In this document: one piece after another, positions 27,606 to 37,199 of the stretch
How the letters are laid out: each line of letters opens with the position of its first letter
Position numbering within the stretch: the first letter of the stretch is position 1
DNA from: Corynebacterium jeikeium
GTDB lineage: Bacteria > Actinomycetota > Actinomycetes > Mycobacteriales > Mycobacteriaceae
Direction: 5' to 3'
Assembly: GCF_028609885.1 (NCBI RefSeq)
Contig: NZ_CP063195.1
Coordinates: 248,001-312,000, forward strand
Length of the DNA: 64,000 bases
Notes under the pieces: generated by a model
Database searches by the model: none
What the model saw: the letters and a program-made list of their open reading frames with translations, nothing else
Told to the model about the DNA's origin: nothing
Program-made: the position numbers and the translations under genes

Positions 27606-30600
27606 CTGGGCAAGTAGAAGTCGGTGAGGTTTTTGAAGCTAGCGTAAGCATGGATTCGCTTTCCGCCTCGCATTCACTGTTGCGACAGTTGGGCGGTAGC
27701 CCCAGTTTCGAAGAAGGTAGCGCGGCCAATAAAGTGCGTTTCGCAGTGAAGGGCGATGTTGATCTGGTCGAATCCAACCCGCCCGCCACGCTAAAGAATG
27801 GTGTTCTAACCGTTGAAAAGATGATGCAGCCGAGTAAGTCGGGAGACACGGTAACGATTGCTTTCGCGCCTCTAAAGCTGAAGTTCAAAGCGAAGAAGGC
27901 TGGGTTGGTTGAGATCCAGACCCCAGAGGCTTATAAGACACCGGATAGTCATGGTGGTGTCAGGAACAACAACATGTTCCATGGGGAGGGGATTGCAGGC
28001 ACTGTTTTTGGAAAAACTCCAGGCTTGCGAGTGACTTGTTTGACTGATCGTTTTACGCCGCTGGGTGCGACCCAGGTAGGTAAAGATGCTGAGTTCAATG
28101 AGCCTAAATACTCCGCCATTGAAGTGAAGCAGCAGGATACCGCTGCCTCGAAGAACACCGCGCAGGCACCGGAAGGTACCACCTATGCGAAGGGTGCAGA
28201 GGCTCCAGAGTGGGCGACCGTCGGTCAGGACGGCACCGTAACCGTAAAGCCGGGACTGGATGTGAAGCCCGGCGACTACACCGTCCCGGTCGTTGTCACC
28301 TACCCCGATACCTCCGCTGACAACACCGTTGTGAAGGTGAAGGTCACCGTTAAGCCGAAGAACGAACTGCACACCCCGAAGTACACGGATGTGACGGTGG
28401 TGCAGGACAAGGAGGAAACCTCCGCTAAACCATCCGACGCTGGAGAAGGCTCCACCTTCGCTGCCGGAGAAGGCGCCCCGACCTGGGCGACCGTCAACGC
28501 CGACGGCACGGTTACCGTCAAGCCCGGCATGGACGTGAAGCCGGGCGAGCACCCCGTTCCGGTCAAGGTGACCTATTCCGACAAGTCCGTCGGCAACGCA
28601 ACGCTGACGGTCCACGTTAAGCCCAAGCCTGCTAACGAGGTGCACGACCCGAAGTACACCGACATTAAGGTAAAGCAGGGGGATGAGGAAACCGCAGCGG
28701 CTCCGAAGGACGTCGCCGATGGCACTAAGTTCGCCCCTGGTGAAGGCGTGCCGGAGTGGATCACCGTCAACGAAAACGGCACCATTGAGGCGAAGCCCAC
28801 CCTGGAGACCGAGGTCAAGGAGTACACCGTCCCGGTCACCGTGACCTACCCGGATGGGACCTCCGACAAGACTGAGCTGAAGGTGGAAGTCACCAAGAAG
28901 CCAGACAACGAGATCCACAATCCGCAGTACGACGACGTGACCGTCAAGCAGTTGGATACCGAGACCGTAGCGGCTCCGAAGGACGTTGCTCAGGGAGCGA
29001 AGTTCGCCCTCGGTGACAACGCGCCGGACTGGGCATCCGTCGCAGAGGACGGCACCGTCACCGTGAACCCGGGGCTGGATGTCCCCGAAGGTGATTACAC
29101 CGTCCCGGTTGTTGTGAGCTACCCGGACAACTCCGCCGATAAGACCGAGGTTAACGTCCACGTAAAGGTGAAGCCCGCCAACGAGCTGCACGATCCGAAG
29201 TACACCGATACTTCCGTCGTGCAGGAGAGCACCGCTACCGTGGCTGCACCGGCGGACATGCCAGACGGTACCAAGTTCGCTGCTGGTGAAGGCGTGCCGG
29301 AGTGGATCACCGTCAACGAAAACGGCACCATTGAGGCGAAGCCCACCCTGGAGACCGAGGTCAAGGAGTACACCGTCCCGGTCACCGTGACCTACCCGGA
29401 TGGCTCCACCGACAACACGTCGGTGAAGGTGAACGTGACCAAGAAGCCGGACAACGAGATCTACTCCCCGGAGCTCGGCAGCATCACGGTGAAGGCCAAC
29501 CGCACCGCGAAGACGTCGGCCATTGAGGGGCTGCCGGCTGACACGAAGTTTGCCCTTGCAGACGGTGCGCCTAGCTGGGCAACCATCGGCGACAAGGGTG
29601 TCGTGCAACTAAACCCGGGCGGTGACGTTGCGCCACAGGATTACGACGTTCCGGTCACTATCACTTACCCCGATGGCACCGAGGACACCGCGACCTTGAA
29701 GGTCACCGTCACGGAGCGCGATATTGCCGAGGTGCACGACCCGGCCTACGCGCCGATCGAGGTTGTGCAGACCGAAACCGGCACCGTTGCCGCGCCGACG
29801 GACAGCACTGCTGATGCGGAATACTCCCTGGGTGCAGGTGCTCCGAAGTGGGCCACGCTGAATAAGGATGGCAGCATCGAAGTCAACCCGGACCTGCACG
29901 TCGAAACGGGCGAGTACAATCTTCCCGTCACTGTTGTTTACAAGGACAACTCCTCCGACCGCACCACCGCCGTGGTGACCGTCACCAAGAAGCCTGACAA
30001 CGAGATCCATGACCCGACCTACTCGGACGTGACCGTGAAGCAGGGCGACGAAGTGACTGCTCCGGCTCCGGCCGATGTGGCTGAGGGTGCGACCTTCGAG
30101 GCTGGCGAGGGTGTACCGTCTTGGATCACCGTCAACCCGGACGGCACCGTCACCGCTAAGCCGGGTCTGGAGGTTGAGGCCAAGGAGTACACGGTTCCGG
30201 TGAAGGTCACCTACCCGGATAAGACGGGTGACGACACCACCGTGAACGTCACCGTGACCGTCAAGCCGACCAACGAGCTGCACGATCCGACCTACTCGGA
30301 TGTGACTGTGAAGCAGGGCGACGAGGAGACTGCTCCGGCTCCTACTGATGTGGCCGAGGGTGCGAAGTTTGCTGCTGGCGAGGGTGCCCCGGAGTGGGCG
30401 ACCGTTAACGAAGACGGCTCCGTAACCGTGAAGCCGGGCCTGGAAGTGGTCGACGGTAAGTACACCGTTCCGGTGAAGGTCACTTACCCGGATACCTCGG
30501 CTGACGACACGACCGTGAATATCACCGTGACCGTGAAGCCCGCTAACGAGATCCACGATCCGACCTACTCTGACGTGACGGTGAAGCAGGGCGACGAAGT

Positions 30601-31276
30601 GACCGCTCCGGCTCCGACTGATGTGGCTGAGGGTGCGACCTTCGAGGCTGGCGAGGGCGTACCGTCCTGGATCACCGTCAACCCGGACGGCACCGTAACC
30701 GCCAAGCCGGGCACCGATGTTGAGGCCAAGGAGTACACCGTTCCGGTGAAGGTCTCCTACAAGGATGGTTCCGGCGACGACACGACCGTGAACATCACCG
30801 TCACCGTGAAGCCGACCAACGAGAAGTACGATCCGACCTACCCCGGTGCCGACGTGAAGCAGGGTGGCGAAACCACCGTCGCCCCGCCGGCTGACGTGGC
30901 TGATGACGCAGAGTTCGCTCTTGGTGAGGGCGCCCCGGAGTGGGCCACCGTCAACGAGGACGGCACCGTCACCCTGAAGCCGAGCAAGGAAGTTGAGCTG
31001 GGCGACTACGACGTCCCGGTTGTCATCACCTACCCGGATGGATCGACCACTACCACGACGCTGAAGGTGACCATCAAGGAGCAGGACAAGCAGAATGACA
31101 ACACCGGCAGCACCGGCTCCGGCGATGGCCTGTTCGGCTCCTTGGAGGGCTCCAGCAGCATCACCGGTTCCAGCCCATTCGGTACGTTCCTCGCGGCCCT
31201 GTTCGGAACGATTGCCATCGGCGCAGGCCTGTTCGGCCTGTACAACTGGGCCCGCGACCACGGTTACGTCCGCTAA
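27606..31276 (+). pseudogene. Rib-repeat surface protein, 3' fragment downstream of IS
   Basis: This is the remaining 1220 codons of the split surface protein. An N-terminal non-repeat region (to about 28090) is followed by 11 Rib/alpha-like repeats of about 90 residues, then a linker (KEQDKQNDNTGSTGSGDG) and a C-terminal hydrophobic helix (FGTFLAALFGTIAIGAGLFG) with a short basic tail NWARDHGYVR. No LPxTG motif is present. Rib domains form rigid stalks on Gram-positive surfaces and act in adhesion or immune evasion. Cut off from its signal peptide, this part cannot be secreted normally. An internal ATG at 27650 could give a cytosolic 1208-residue product if transcribed from the IS. Confidence 0.88.
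28093..31080 (+). repeat. Eleven Rib/alpha-like repeats of about 270 bp
   Basis: Units start near 28093, 28360, 28636, 28906, 29176, 29452, 29731, 30000, 30274, 30544 and 30817. Each encodes a start like NELHDPxYSDVTVKQGD, a middle like FAxGEGAPEWATVNEDGTV and an end like YTVPVxVTYPDGSxDxT, the Rib hallmark. Units 8 and 10 are nearly identical. A stretch of 121 bp is identical between units 3 (28737-28857) and 5 (29283-29403), pointing to recent exchange between units. Units 6 and 11 are the most diverged. Confidence 0.92.
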
Positions 31277-31288
31277 CCGCGGGCGCGC

Positions 31289-32191
31289 TTAATTGCGCAC
31301 GAACTGTCCATCCCGCAGGTGGCGGTAAAACGTCACCGACTTCAACGGGCGGGGATGGCGCACCCCATCACGGGTAACCGCCAGATCCACCCCACCGGCC
31401 TGTAAGGCCCGCCCCCGCAGCACCGTCGGAGAGACGGTACTGCGGGGCTTCTTTATGCGCCCAAACCAACCCTTACGGGGCAACGGCGGACGCTGCACCG
31501 CAGCCAAACCCGGAGCATCCGGGGTGGGAACCAGGCGCACACCATTGTTGAAATCGCTGGTGCCCGCCTTTGCCTGCTCATACAGGATCTCGGAATCGAC
31601 GATCACCTCGCCGATCATCTCCGTCGCATTTTCGGATGCACTCGCCGAGCTTGCCGCGCCTTCTGAATCCGCCGAGCCAGCCGGGTTAACCGGCCCGGTG
31701 ACCTCCGCCGCTCCCAACGTCACCACGCCATGGTCGTCGCGAATCACCGGAGTCGGCACAGCCGGGGAAGCCAGCGCGAAGGTGAGGTGTTCGGCGGGGG
31801 AGAAGGTGGCGTCCAGACCCCACGAAAGAGCAACCGCCGAAGAACCAGAAGGGATAAAACCGACCTCAACCCACAGGGCATCGATGCGCATCAACTTGGA
31901 AACCACGGCGGCCAGAGCAGCGTCGCTACCCTGCACGATCACGCGCACGCGCTCGCTGACCTCGTGCGGATCCGGCTGCGGGGCGCCCAAGTGGGGAGCG
32001 TCGGGGCGCTGCATCATCTCCTCCAGCGACGGAGTGGAACCTACCACGAACCGCTCCAGATCATCCAGGAAACGCAGCTCCTTGCGCTTCGGCACAGCGG
32101 ACAGATCGAGGCACTCCACGGCCTCGCCCGGCAGTACAGGATCGCGCAGCCGATCGCTGGCGGGAACATCGCAACGCAACATAAACAACAT
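31289..32191 (-). CDS. Conserved hypothetical protein upstream of purA
   Basis: About 300 residues, soluble, with no membrane segment. It begins MLFMLRCDVPASDRLRDPVLPGEAVECLDL and contains VRVIVQGSDAALAAVVSKLMRIDALWVEVGFIPSG, then an Ala/Ser/Glu-rich linker (GSADSEGAASSASASEN) and a basic C-terminal region (LPRKGWFGRIKKPRS) ending near VTRDGVRHPRPLKSVTFYRH. I recognise it only as the type of hypothetical protein found divergent from purA in corynebacteria. The second half may bind nucleotide or nucleic acid, but nothing proves it. A start at 32221 is possible. Its 3' part carries a terminator hairpin for the converging gene. Confidence 0.7.
   Translation of the reverse strand: MLFMLRCDVPASDRLRDPVLPGEAVECLDLSAVPKRKELRFLDDLERFVVGSTPSLEEMMQRPDAPHLGAPQPDPHEVSERVRVIVQGSDAALAAVVSKLMRIDALWVEVGFIPSGSSAVALSWGLDATFSPAEHLTFALASPAVPTPVIRDDHGVVTLGAAEVTGPVNPAGSADSEGAASSASASENATEMIGEVIVDSEILYEQAKAGTSDFNNGVRLVPTPDAPGLAAVQRPPLPRKGWFGRIKKPRSTVSPTVLRGRALQAGGVDLAVTRDGVRHPRPLKSVTFYRHLRDGQFVRN
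31413..31447 (+). terminator. Intrinsic terminator for the surface protein gene, inside the convergent gene
   Basis: A 15-bp stem with one mismatch (31413-31427 against 31433-31447) and a 5-base loop GGAGA is followed on the plus strand by CTTCTTTA. It lies 137 bases after the surface protein stop, within the 3' coding part of the minus-strand gene 31289-32191, where it encodes PRSTVSPTVLRG. Confidence 0.65.
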
Positions 32192-32371
32192 AGAAACCCA
32201 CCATAGCCGTGCCACAAGCACCGGCGAGGTACTAGAATGGAGAAACGTCTAGGTGCCCCGCCCGATTTCTAACTGAAGCTACAGCAGCGACAGAAGATGC
32301 AGTGAATGCATGGCGCGGGGCTACACCCATGAGTACAGAAGTACCAACGCAGAGGACGTGTTTTAGTTTCC

Positions 32372-33661
32372 ATGGCATCGATCATCGTCGTAGGCGCCCA
32401 GTGGGGCGACGAAGGTAAGGGCAAAGCTACCGACATTCTGGGCGGGAAGGTCGATTACGTAGTCAAGCCCAACGGCGGCAACAACGCCGGCCACACCGTC
32501 GTCGTCGGCGGCGAAAAGTACGAACTCAAGCTGCTGCCCGCAGGTGTGCTTTCCGAAAACGCCACGCCCATCATCGGCAACGGCTGCGTGGTGAACCTGG
32601 AGGCACTGTTCGAGGAGATCGACGGGCTGGAGGCTCGCGGCGCAAACGCCTCCCGCCTGCGCGTTTCCGCCAACGCGCAGCTGGTGGCGCCCTACCACGT
32701 GGCCATCGACCGCGTGGCCGAGCGCTTCCTGGGCAAGCGCGCCATCGGCACCACCGGCCGCGGCATCGGCCCGACCTACGCAGACAAGGTCTCCCGCGTG
32801 GGCATCCGCGCCCAGGACCTGCTGGACGAATCCATCCTGCGCCAGAAAATCGAATCCGCACTGGATCAGAAGAACCAGATCCTGGTGAAGATCTACAACC
32901 GTCGCGCCGTCGACGTGGACGAGGTCGTGGAATACTTCCTCTCCTACGCCGATCGCCTCAAGCCGATGTTGATCGATGTGTCGACGGAGCTGAACCAAGC
33001 TCTGGACGCCGGTAAGTCTGTGCTGATGGAGGGCGGCCAGGCCACGATGCTAGACGTGGACCACGGCACGTATCCCTTCGTGACTTCCTCTAACCCCACC
33101 ACTGGCGGCGCATGCGTGGGCACGGGCATTGGTCCGACGCGCATTACCGCATCGCTGGGCATCATCAAGGCCTACACCACCCGTGTGGGTGCGGGCCCGT
33201 TCCCAACGGAGCTGTTCGACAAGTGGGGCGAGTTCCTGCAGACCACCGGCGGCGAGGTTGGCGTGAACACCGGGCGCAAGCGCCGCTGCGGCTGGTATGA
33301 CTCCGTGATCGCCCGCTACGCCTCCCGCGTGAACGGCTTCACCGACTACTTCCTGACGAAGCTGGACGTGCTGACTGGCATCGGCGAAATCCCGATCTGT
33401 GTAGCCTACGACGTGGACGGTGTGCGCCACGACGAGATGCCGATGACGCAGACCGAGTTCCACCACGCAACCCCGATCTACGAGACCATGCCCGCGTGGG
33501 ACGAGGACATCACCGACTGCAAGACCTTCGAGGAGCTGCCGCAGAAGGCGCAGGATTACGTCAAGCGTCTGGAAGAGCTGTCCGGCTGCCGGATCTCCTA
33601 CATTGGCGTGGGCCCGGGCCGCGACCAGACCATCGTCATCAACGACGTCGCGGAGAGCTAG
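32372..33661 (+). CDS. purA: Adenylosuccinate synthetase
   Basis: A 429-residue GTP-dependent enzyme that makes adenylosuccinate from IMP and aspartate, the first committed step to AMP. The N-terminal GDEGKGK P-loop with catalytic Asp, [25 protein letters not shown] and the Asp-loop [13 protein letters not shown] are diagnostic. Length is typical. The ATG follows GTTTTAGTTTCC without a clear ribosome site. It is transcribed away from the hypothetical gene at 31289-32191. Confidence 0.97.
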   Translation: MASIIVVGAQWGDEGKGKATDILGGKVDYVVKPNGGNNAGHTVVVGGEKYELKLLPAGVLSENATPIIGNGCVVNLEALFEEIDGLEARGANASRLRVSANAQLVAPYHVAIDRVAERFLGKRAIGTTGRGIGPTYADKVSRVGIRAQDLLDESILRQKIESALDQKNQILVKIYNRRAVDVDEVVEYFLSYADRLKPMLIDVSTELNQALDAGKSVLMEGGQATMLDVDHGTYPFVTSSNPTTGGACVGTGIGPTRITASLGIIKAYTTRVGAGPFPTELFDKWGEFLQTTGGEVGVNTGRKRRCGWYDSVIARYASRVNGFTDYFLTKLDVLTGIGEIPICVAYDVDGVRHDEMPMTQTEFHHATPIYETMPAWDEDITDCKTFEELPQKAQDYVKRLEELSGCRISYIGVGPGRDQTIVINDVAES

Positions 33662-33691
33662 GGCAGGGCTAGGGCGCTGCGCTAGAGCGCG

Positions 33692-35416
33692 CTAGAGCGC
33701 GCGCAGGAAGTCGGCCAGCAACTCCGCCGCCCGGGTGAGGTTGGCCTGGAACTGCTCCGGCTGCTCCGCCTTGTCGCGGCTGAAGGTCAGGCAGTACTCG
33801 ATGCTGGTGGCCTTCGGCGTGTAGTTCACGCCGAAACCATTGGGGATGGTGGGGGCGAAAACATAGCGGATGATGTGTGCATCGCTGCCGATTGAGGTGG
33901 TGGACAGGAAGTCCGTGCGGGCGGCTTTGACGCCCGGATCCGCCAGCAGCGCCAGGGGAGCGCCGGACTGCTTCTCCGAGGTGAAAGACAGCGCCCACAG
34001 GTGGCGATCGATGCCACGACCAGTCTTGCAGCCAATCACCCAATTGCGGTGGGCATTCAGTGCCTCCTGCAGGGCCTCGACGGTCGGCTTGCCGGCAACG
34101 AGCTGCTTAGAGAAAGCCACGGCCTCCGGGGTGACCGCGCGCAGGCATTCCGTGCGGCCGGCCTTGTACTCGCGCATATCCACGGCCTCGTACACCGCAC
34201 GGATGCGGCCGAAGGTCAGCTGTTGAGCGATGGAGAGAATCAGCTGGCTCATCGCATCGGCGCTGAACTTGAAAGGCAGCTCCTCCTTCGCCAGTTTCGG
34301 CACCTCGATGATTTCTACGGCGTATTCGTCGCCGGTGGGGATGGAGGCGGCAGGCGCAACCGGGGATAGCTCCAGCGGGGCGACATCGGCTGGGGTGGCA
34401 TCCGCGTCGGCGTTTGCGGCCGTAGGGGCGTCACTATCCACAGCCTCCTGCACCCGGCGCACCGCCTCCACGAGCGTGGCTCCATCGACCGTCGAATGCT
34501 CCACGTGTATGGCCGCAAAATTGCTGGCCAGGTTGATTTCATACGTCAGCGGCTTGTACACCCAGGCGTGGCCGGGGGCGAAAGTGAGGTCGCGCAGCAG
34601 GTCGGCCTCGGTGGCCTGCGCATCGTCGATCAGGTGCAGCGCGAAAAGTTGATCGCGCAGGGTGGCTTGAGTCTCCGCGGGGAGCGGGAGCTCGGCCAGG
34701 GCCGCGGAGCCGAGGTAGGAAAGGCGGGCGTCGAGGGCGGGCTCGGCAGTCTCGCCGGTGCTGGCGGCGCTCCCGGCGGTGTCGGAGTTAGTACGCAGCA
34801 CCTCCAAGGTGGCGCGCAGCTGCTCCCGAGAGGCTAGGCGCCCCTGCTCGTCCGTGATGCGCAGGTCGAACACGTGGCCATCCACGATCACGCCGATGCT
34901 GCGGGATGCGGTGCCGAGCTCGCTGAAGGTGACCTCATCGCAGTCTGGGCGGGGGATGCGCAGCGCGCCGTTGAAGCAGCGCCACTGGTTGGCGTCCAGC
35001 GGATTGCCGCGGCCGTCGACCTCCTCCGGCATCGAACCATCGGCCTGCTTCAGGTGCACCAGCGCCAGGGCGCGCAGGATGTCCACGGCACGATCCAACC
35101 CAGAGGTCCCCGTGCGCAGGTTGATCTGGAAGCCCACGTTGGAGGTGGTCTGTAACGGCGTGCGAACGGTCAGGTAATCGCGGAGCCAGCGGTCTGCCAG
35201 CCAGCTGCTGTTCGCGGCGTCGCGGTCGGCGGCGAAGGCCTCCAGGGCGGACTGCAGGGCGGGGCCCTGGTTGGCTTGGAAGTCCTCGATGGCTCGCTCC
35301 GTGGCGGCCAGCATATCGGCATCCGCGACGGCAGAGACCGCATGGCGGAGCGCGGGCAGCGTGGCATCCAGCGGTGGTACGGGGAGAGGCTTGAGGTGAG
35401 CGCGATTATCCTGCAT
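33692..35416 (-). CDS. Carnitine/choline O-acyltransferase family protein
   Basis: A 574-residue protein of the carnitine/choline acyltransferase superfamily, uncommon in bacteria. Family signs are PLPVPPLDATLPAL at the N-terminus, NWRCFNGALRIP-type region (NQWRCFNGALRIPRP), the catalytic His in AIHVEHSTVDGATL and the late YKAGRTECLRAVTPEAVAF with GRGIDRHLWAL and GFGVNYTPKATSIEYCL. It would move acyl groups between CoA and carnitine or a similar alcohol. It is divergent from an acyl-CoA synthetase, which suits a role in fatty acid use. Exact acceptor unknown. Confidence 0.85.
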   Translation of the reverse strand: MQDNRAHLKPLPVPPLDATLPALRHAVSAVADADMLAATERAIEDFQANQGPALQSALEAFAADRDAANSSWLADRWLRDYLTVRTPLQTTSNVGFQINLRTGTSGLDRAVDILRALALVHLKQADGSMPEEVDGRGNPLDANQWRCFNGALRIPRPDCDEVTFSELGTASRSIGVIVDGHVFDLRITDEQGRLASREQLRATLEVLRTNSDTAGSAASTGETAEPALDARLSYLGSAALAELPLPAETQATLRDQLFALHLIDDAQATEADLLRDLTFAPGHAWVYKPLTYEINLASNFAAIHVEHSTVDGATLVEAVRRVQEAVDSDAPTAANADADATPADVAPLELSPVAPAASIPTGDEYAVEIIEVPKLAKEELPFKFSADAMSQLILSIAQQLTFGRIRAVYEAVDMREYKAGRTECLRAVTPEAVAFSKQLVAGKPTVEALQEALNAHRNWVIGCKTGRGIDRHLWALSFTSEKQSGAPLALLADPGVKAARTDFLSTTSIGSDAHIIRYVFAPTIPNGFGVNYTPKATSIEYCLTFSRDKAEQPEQFQANLTRAAELLADFLRAL

Positions 35417-35571
35417 GACCTCGAGTCTACTGAGGAGCTACGGGGGTGAACGCCGGAAAGATCTGAATATTTTTAAAAGGAAAATACTTGTTCGACAACG
35501 TGATGCACGTCACTCGCTTAAGGTTTGTCTTAAATTTGCAAACGCAAGCCCCGGCTACGAGGAGTGAAACT

Positions 35572-37194
35572 ATGCCGATCCAGAGCCCACAGCAGGAAAT
35601 CGACATTCCGAACAGCACAATCTACGACGTACTTTTCGGCAACATCGCCGAAGAAGACCTCGGTCGCATCGCCATCACGGACGACGCCACGGGATCGCAA
35701 ACCACCTACGGGGAACTCAAGGCTCTTATTGACGCCTTCGCGGGCGCCCTGGCCGACCGCGGAGTCAAGCCAGGCGTAGTCGTCGGGCTGCACTGCCCGA
35801 ACAGCCTCGCCTTCGCGGTCGCCTTCCACGGCATTCTCCGCGCCGGGGCAACTGTTACTACCTTGGGGTCACTACTGAACGCTCACGACGTGGCAAAACA
35901 GCTTAAGGACTCTGGTGCGACGTTTGTGCTGACGACCAAGCTGCTGGGGGAAGCGGGCGTCCTAGGTGCAGAAGAGGCAGGGATCGACCCGAGCAACATC
36001 ATCGACCTCACCGACGAAGCAACTGGCCTCAAGGCGCTCGTGAGGGAGGGCCGCCCCGCGCCCGAAGTCACCATCGACCCGGCGACCCACGTGGCGGTGC
36101 TGCCGTACTCGTCGGGCACCACGGGCGTGCCGAAGGGCGTGCGGTTGAGCCACCGCAACCTCGTGGCGAACATTCTGCAGATCGGCGTGCGGCTCGGCCC
36201 CAACGGCCTGGACCGCGACTCCGTGGTGATGTGCGTGCTGCCGTTCTTCCACATCTACGGCATGAATGTCCTGCTGAACTCCTGCCTGTACGTGCGCGCC
36301 CACGTGGTGACCATGCCCAGCTTCGACCTGGAGAAGTTCCTGGCGGCACATCAGAAGCACGGCATCACGTTTACCTTCATCGCCCCGCCGATCGCCGTGG
36401 CGCTGGCCAAGCACCCGCTGGTGGACAAGTTCGACATCGGCTCCCTGGAGACCGTACTTTCCGGCGCGGCGGCCCTGGATGGGCAGCTTGCAAACGCGGT
36501 AGCCAACCGCCTGGGCGTGCGCATCCTGCAGGGCTTCGGCATGACGGAAACCAGCCCCGTCACCAGCGTGAGCGACGTCGGAGTTACGCCACTGGATTCC
36601 ATCGGCCTGCCGGTCTCCAACACGGAGGTGAAGATCGTGGACATCACGACAGAAGACCTCGCGGAGATCCACCCGCCCGCGAACGAGGGCGAGCGTTCCA
36701 TCGAAGGTGAAATGTGGGTGCGCGGCCCGCAGGTGATGCTCGGTTACCTCAACAACGAGGAAGCCACCGCCAACACCATCACCCCCGACGGATGGCTGCG
36801 CACCGGCGACATCGCAAACCTAGACCACCTGGGCAACGCCTACGTGGTCGACCGCATGAAGGAACTGATCAAGTACAAGGGCTACCAGGTTGCCCCGGCC
36901 GAGCTGGAAGCGCTGCTGATGACGCACGAGGCCATTGCCGATGCGGCCGTGGTTGGTTACCTGCGCGAATCGGACGGCGAAGAGCTGCCGCGTGCATTCC
37001 TGGTGCTGCAGCAGGGCGTGGACCCGAACGACCCGGCCGTGAGCGCGGAGGCGCTCATGGAGTGGGTTGCCGAGCGCGTGACCCCGTACAAGAAGATCCG
37101 CATGGTCGAGTTTATTGACGCGATCCCGAAGTCCAGCACGGGCAAGATCCTGCGCAAGGATCTGAAGAACGTGCCCGTGGCAGCTAAGGCCTAG
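35572..37194 (+). CDS. Acyl-CoA synthetase, AMP-binding (4-coumarate-CoA ligase-like)
   Basis: A 540-residue adenylate-forming enzyme that activates a carboxylic acid with ATP and CoA. Motifs: P-loop LPYSSGTTGVPKGV, QGFGMTETSPVTS, GEMWVRGPQVMLGYL, GWLRTGDIANLD, RMKELIKYKGYQVAPAELE (hinge) and the catalytic Lys in PKSSTGKILRKDL. It resembles 4-coumarate/medium-chain ligases more than long-chain FadD with its larger N-terminus. The ATG at 35572 has CGAGGAG 8 bases before it; an in-frame ATG-equivalent at 35488 lies in the leader and is rejected. Substrate chain length unknown. Confidence 0.9.
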   Translation: MPIQSPQQEIDIPNSTIYDVLFGNIAEEDLGRIAITDDATGSQTTYGELKALIDAFAGALADRGVKPGVVVGLHCPNSLAFAVAFHGILRAGATVTTLGSLLNAHDVAKQLKDSGATFVLTTKLLGEAGVLGAEEAGIDPSNIIDLTDEATGLKALVREGRPAPEVTIDPATHVAVLPYSSGTTGVPKGVRLSHRNLVANILQIGVRLGPNGLDRDSVVMCVLPFFHIYGMNVLLNSCLYVRAHVVTMPSFDLEKFLAAHQKHGITFTFIAPPIAVALAKHPLVDKFDIGSLETVLSGAAALDGQLANAVANRLGVRILQGFGMTETSPVTSVSDVGVTPLDSIGLPVSNTEVKIVDITTEDLAEIHPPANEGERSIEGEMWVRGPQVMLGYLNNEEATANTITPDGWLRTGDIANLDHLGNAYVVDRMKELIKYKGYQVAPAELEALLMTHEAIADAAVVGYLRESDGEELPRAFLVLQQGVDPNDPAVSAEALMEWVAERVTPYKKIRMVEFIDAIPKSSTGKILRKDLKNVPVAAKA

Positions 37195-37199
37195 CAGCG

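Noticed and set aside
27872..31261. Long minus-strand frames (578 and 550 codons) across the Rib repeats
   Set aside because: They mirror the repeat codons and have repetitive His/Gly/Arg-rich composition without start-site signals.
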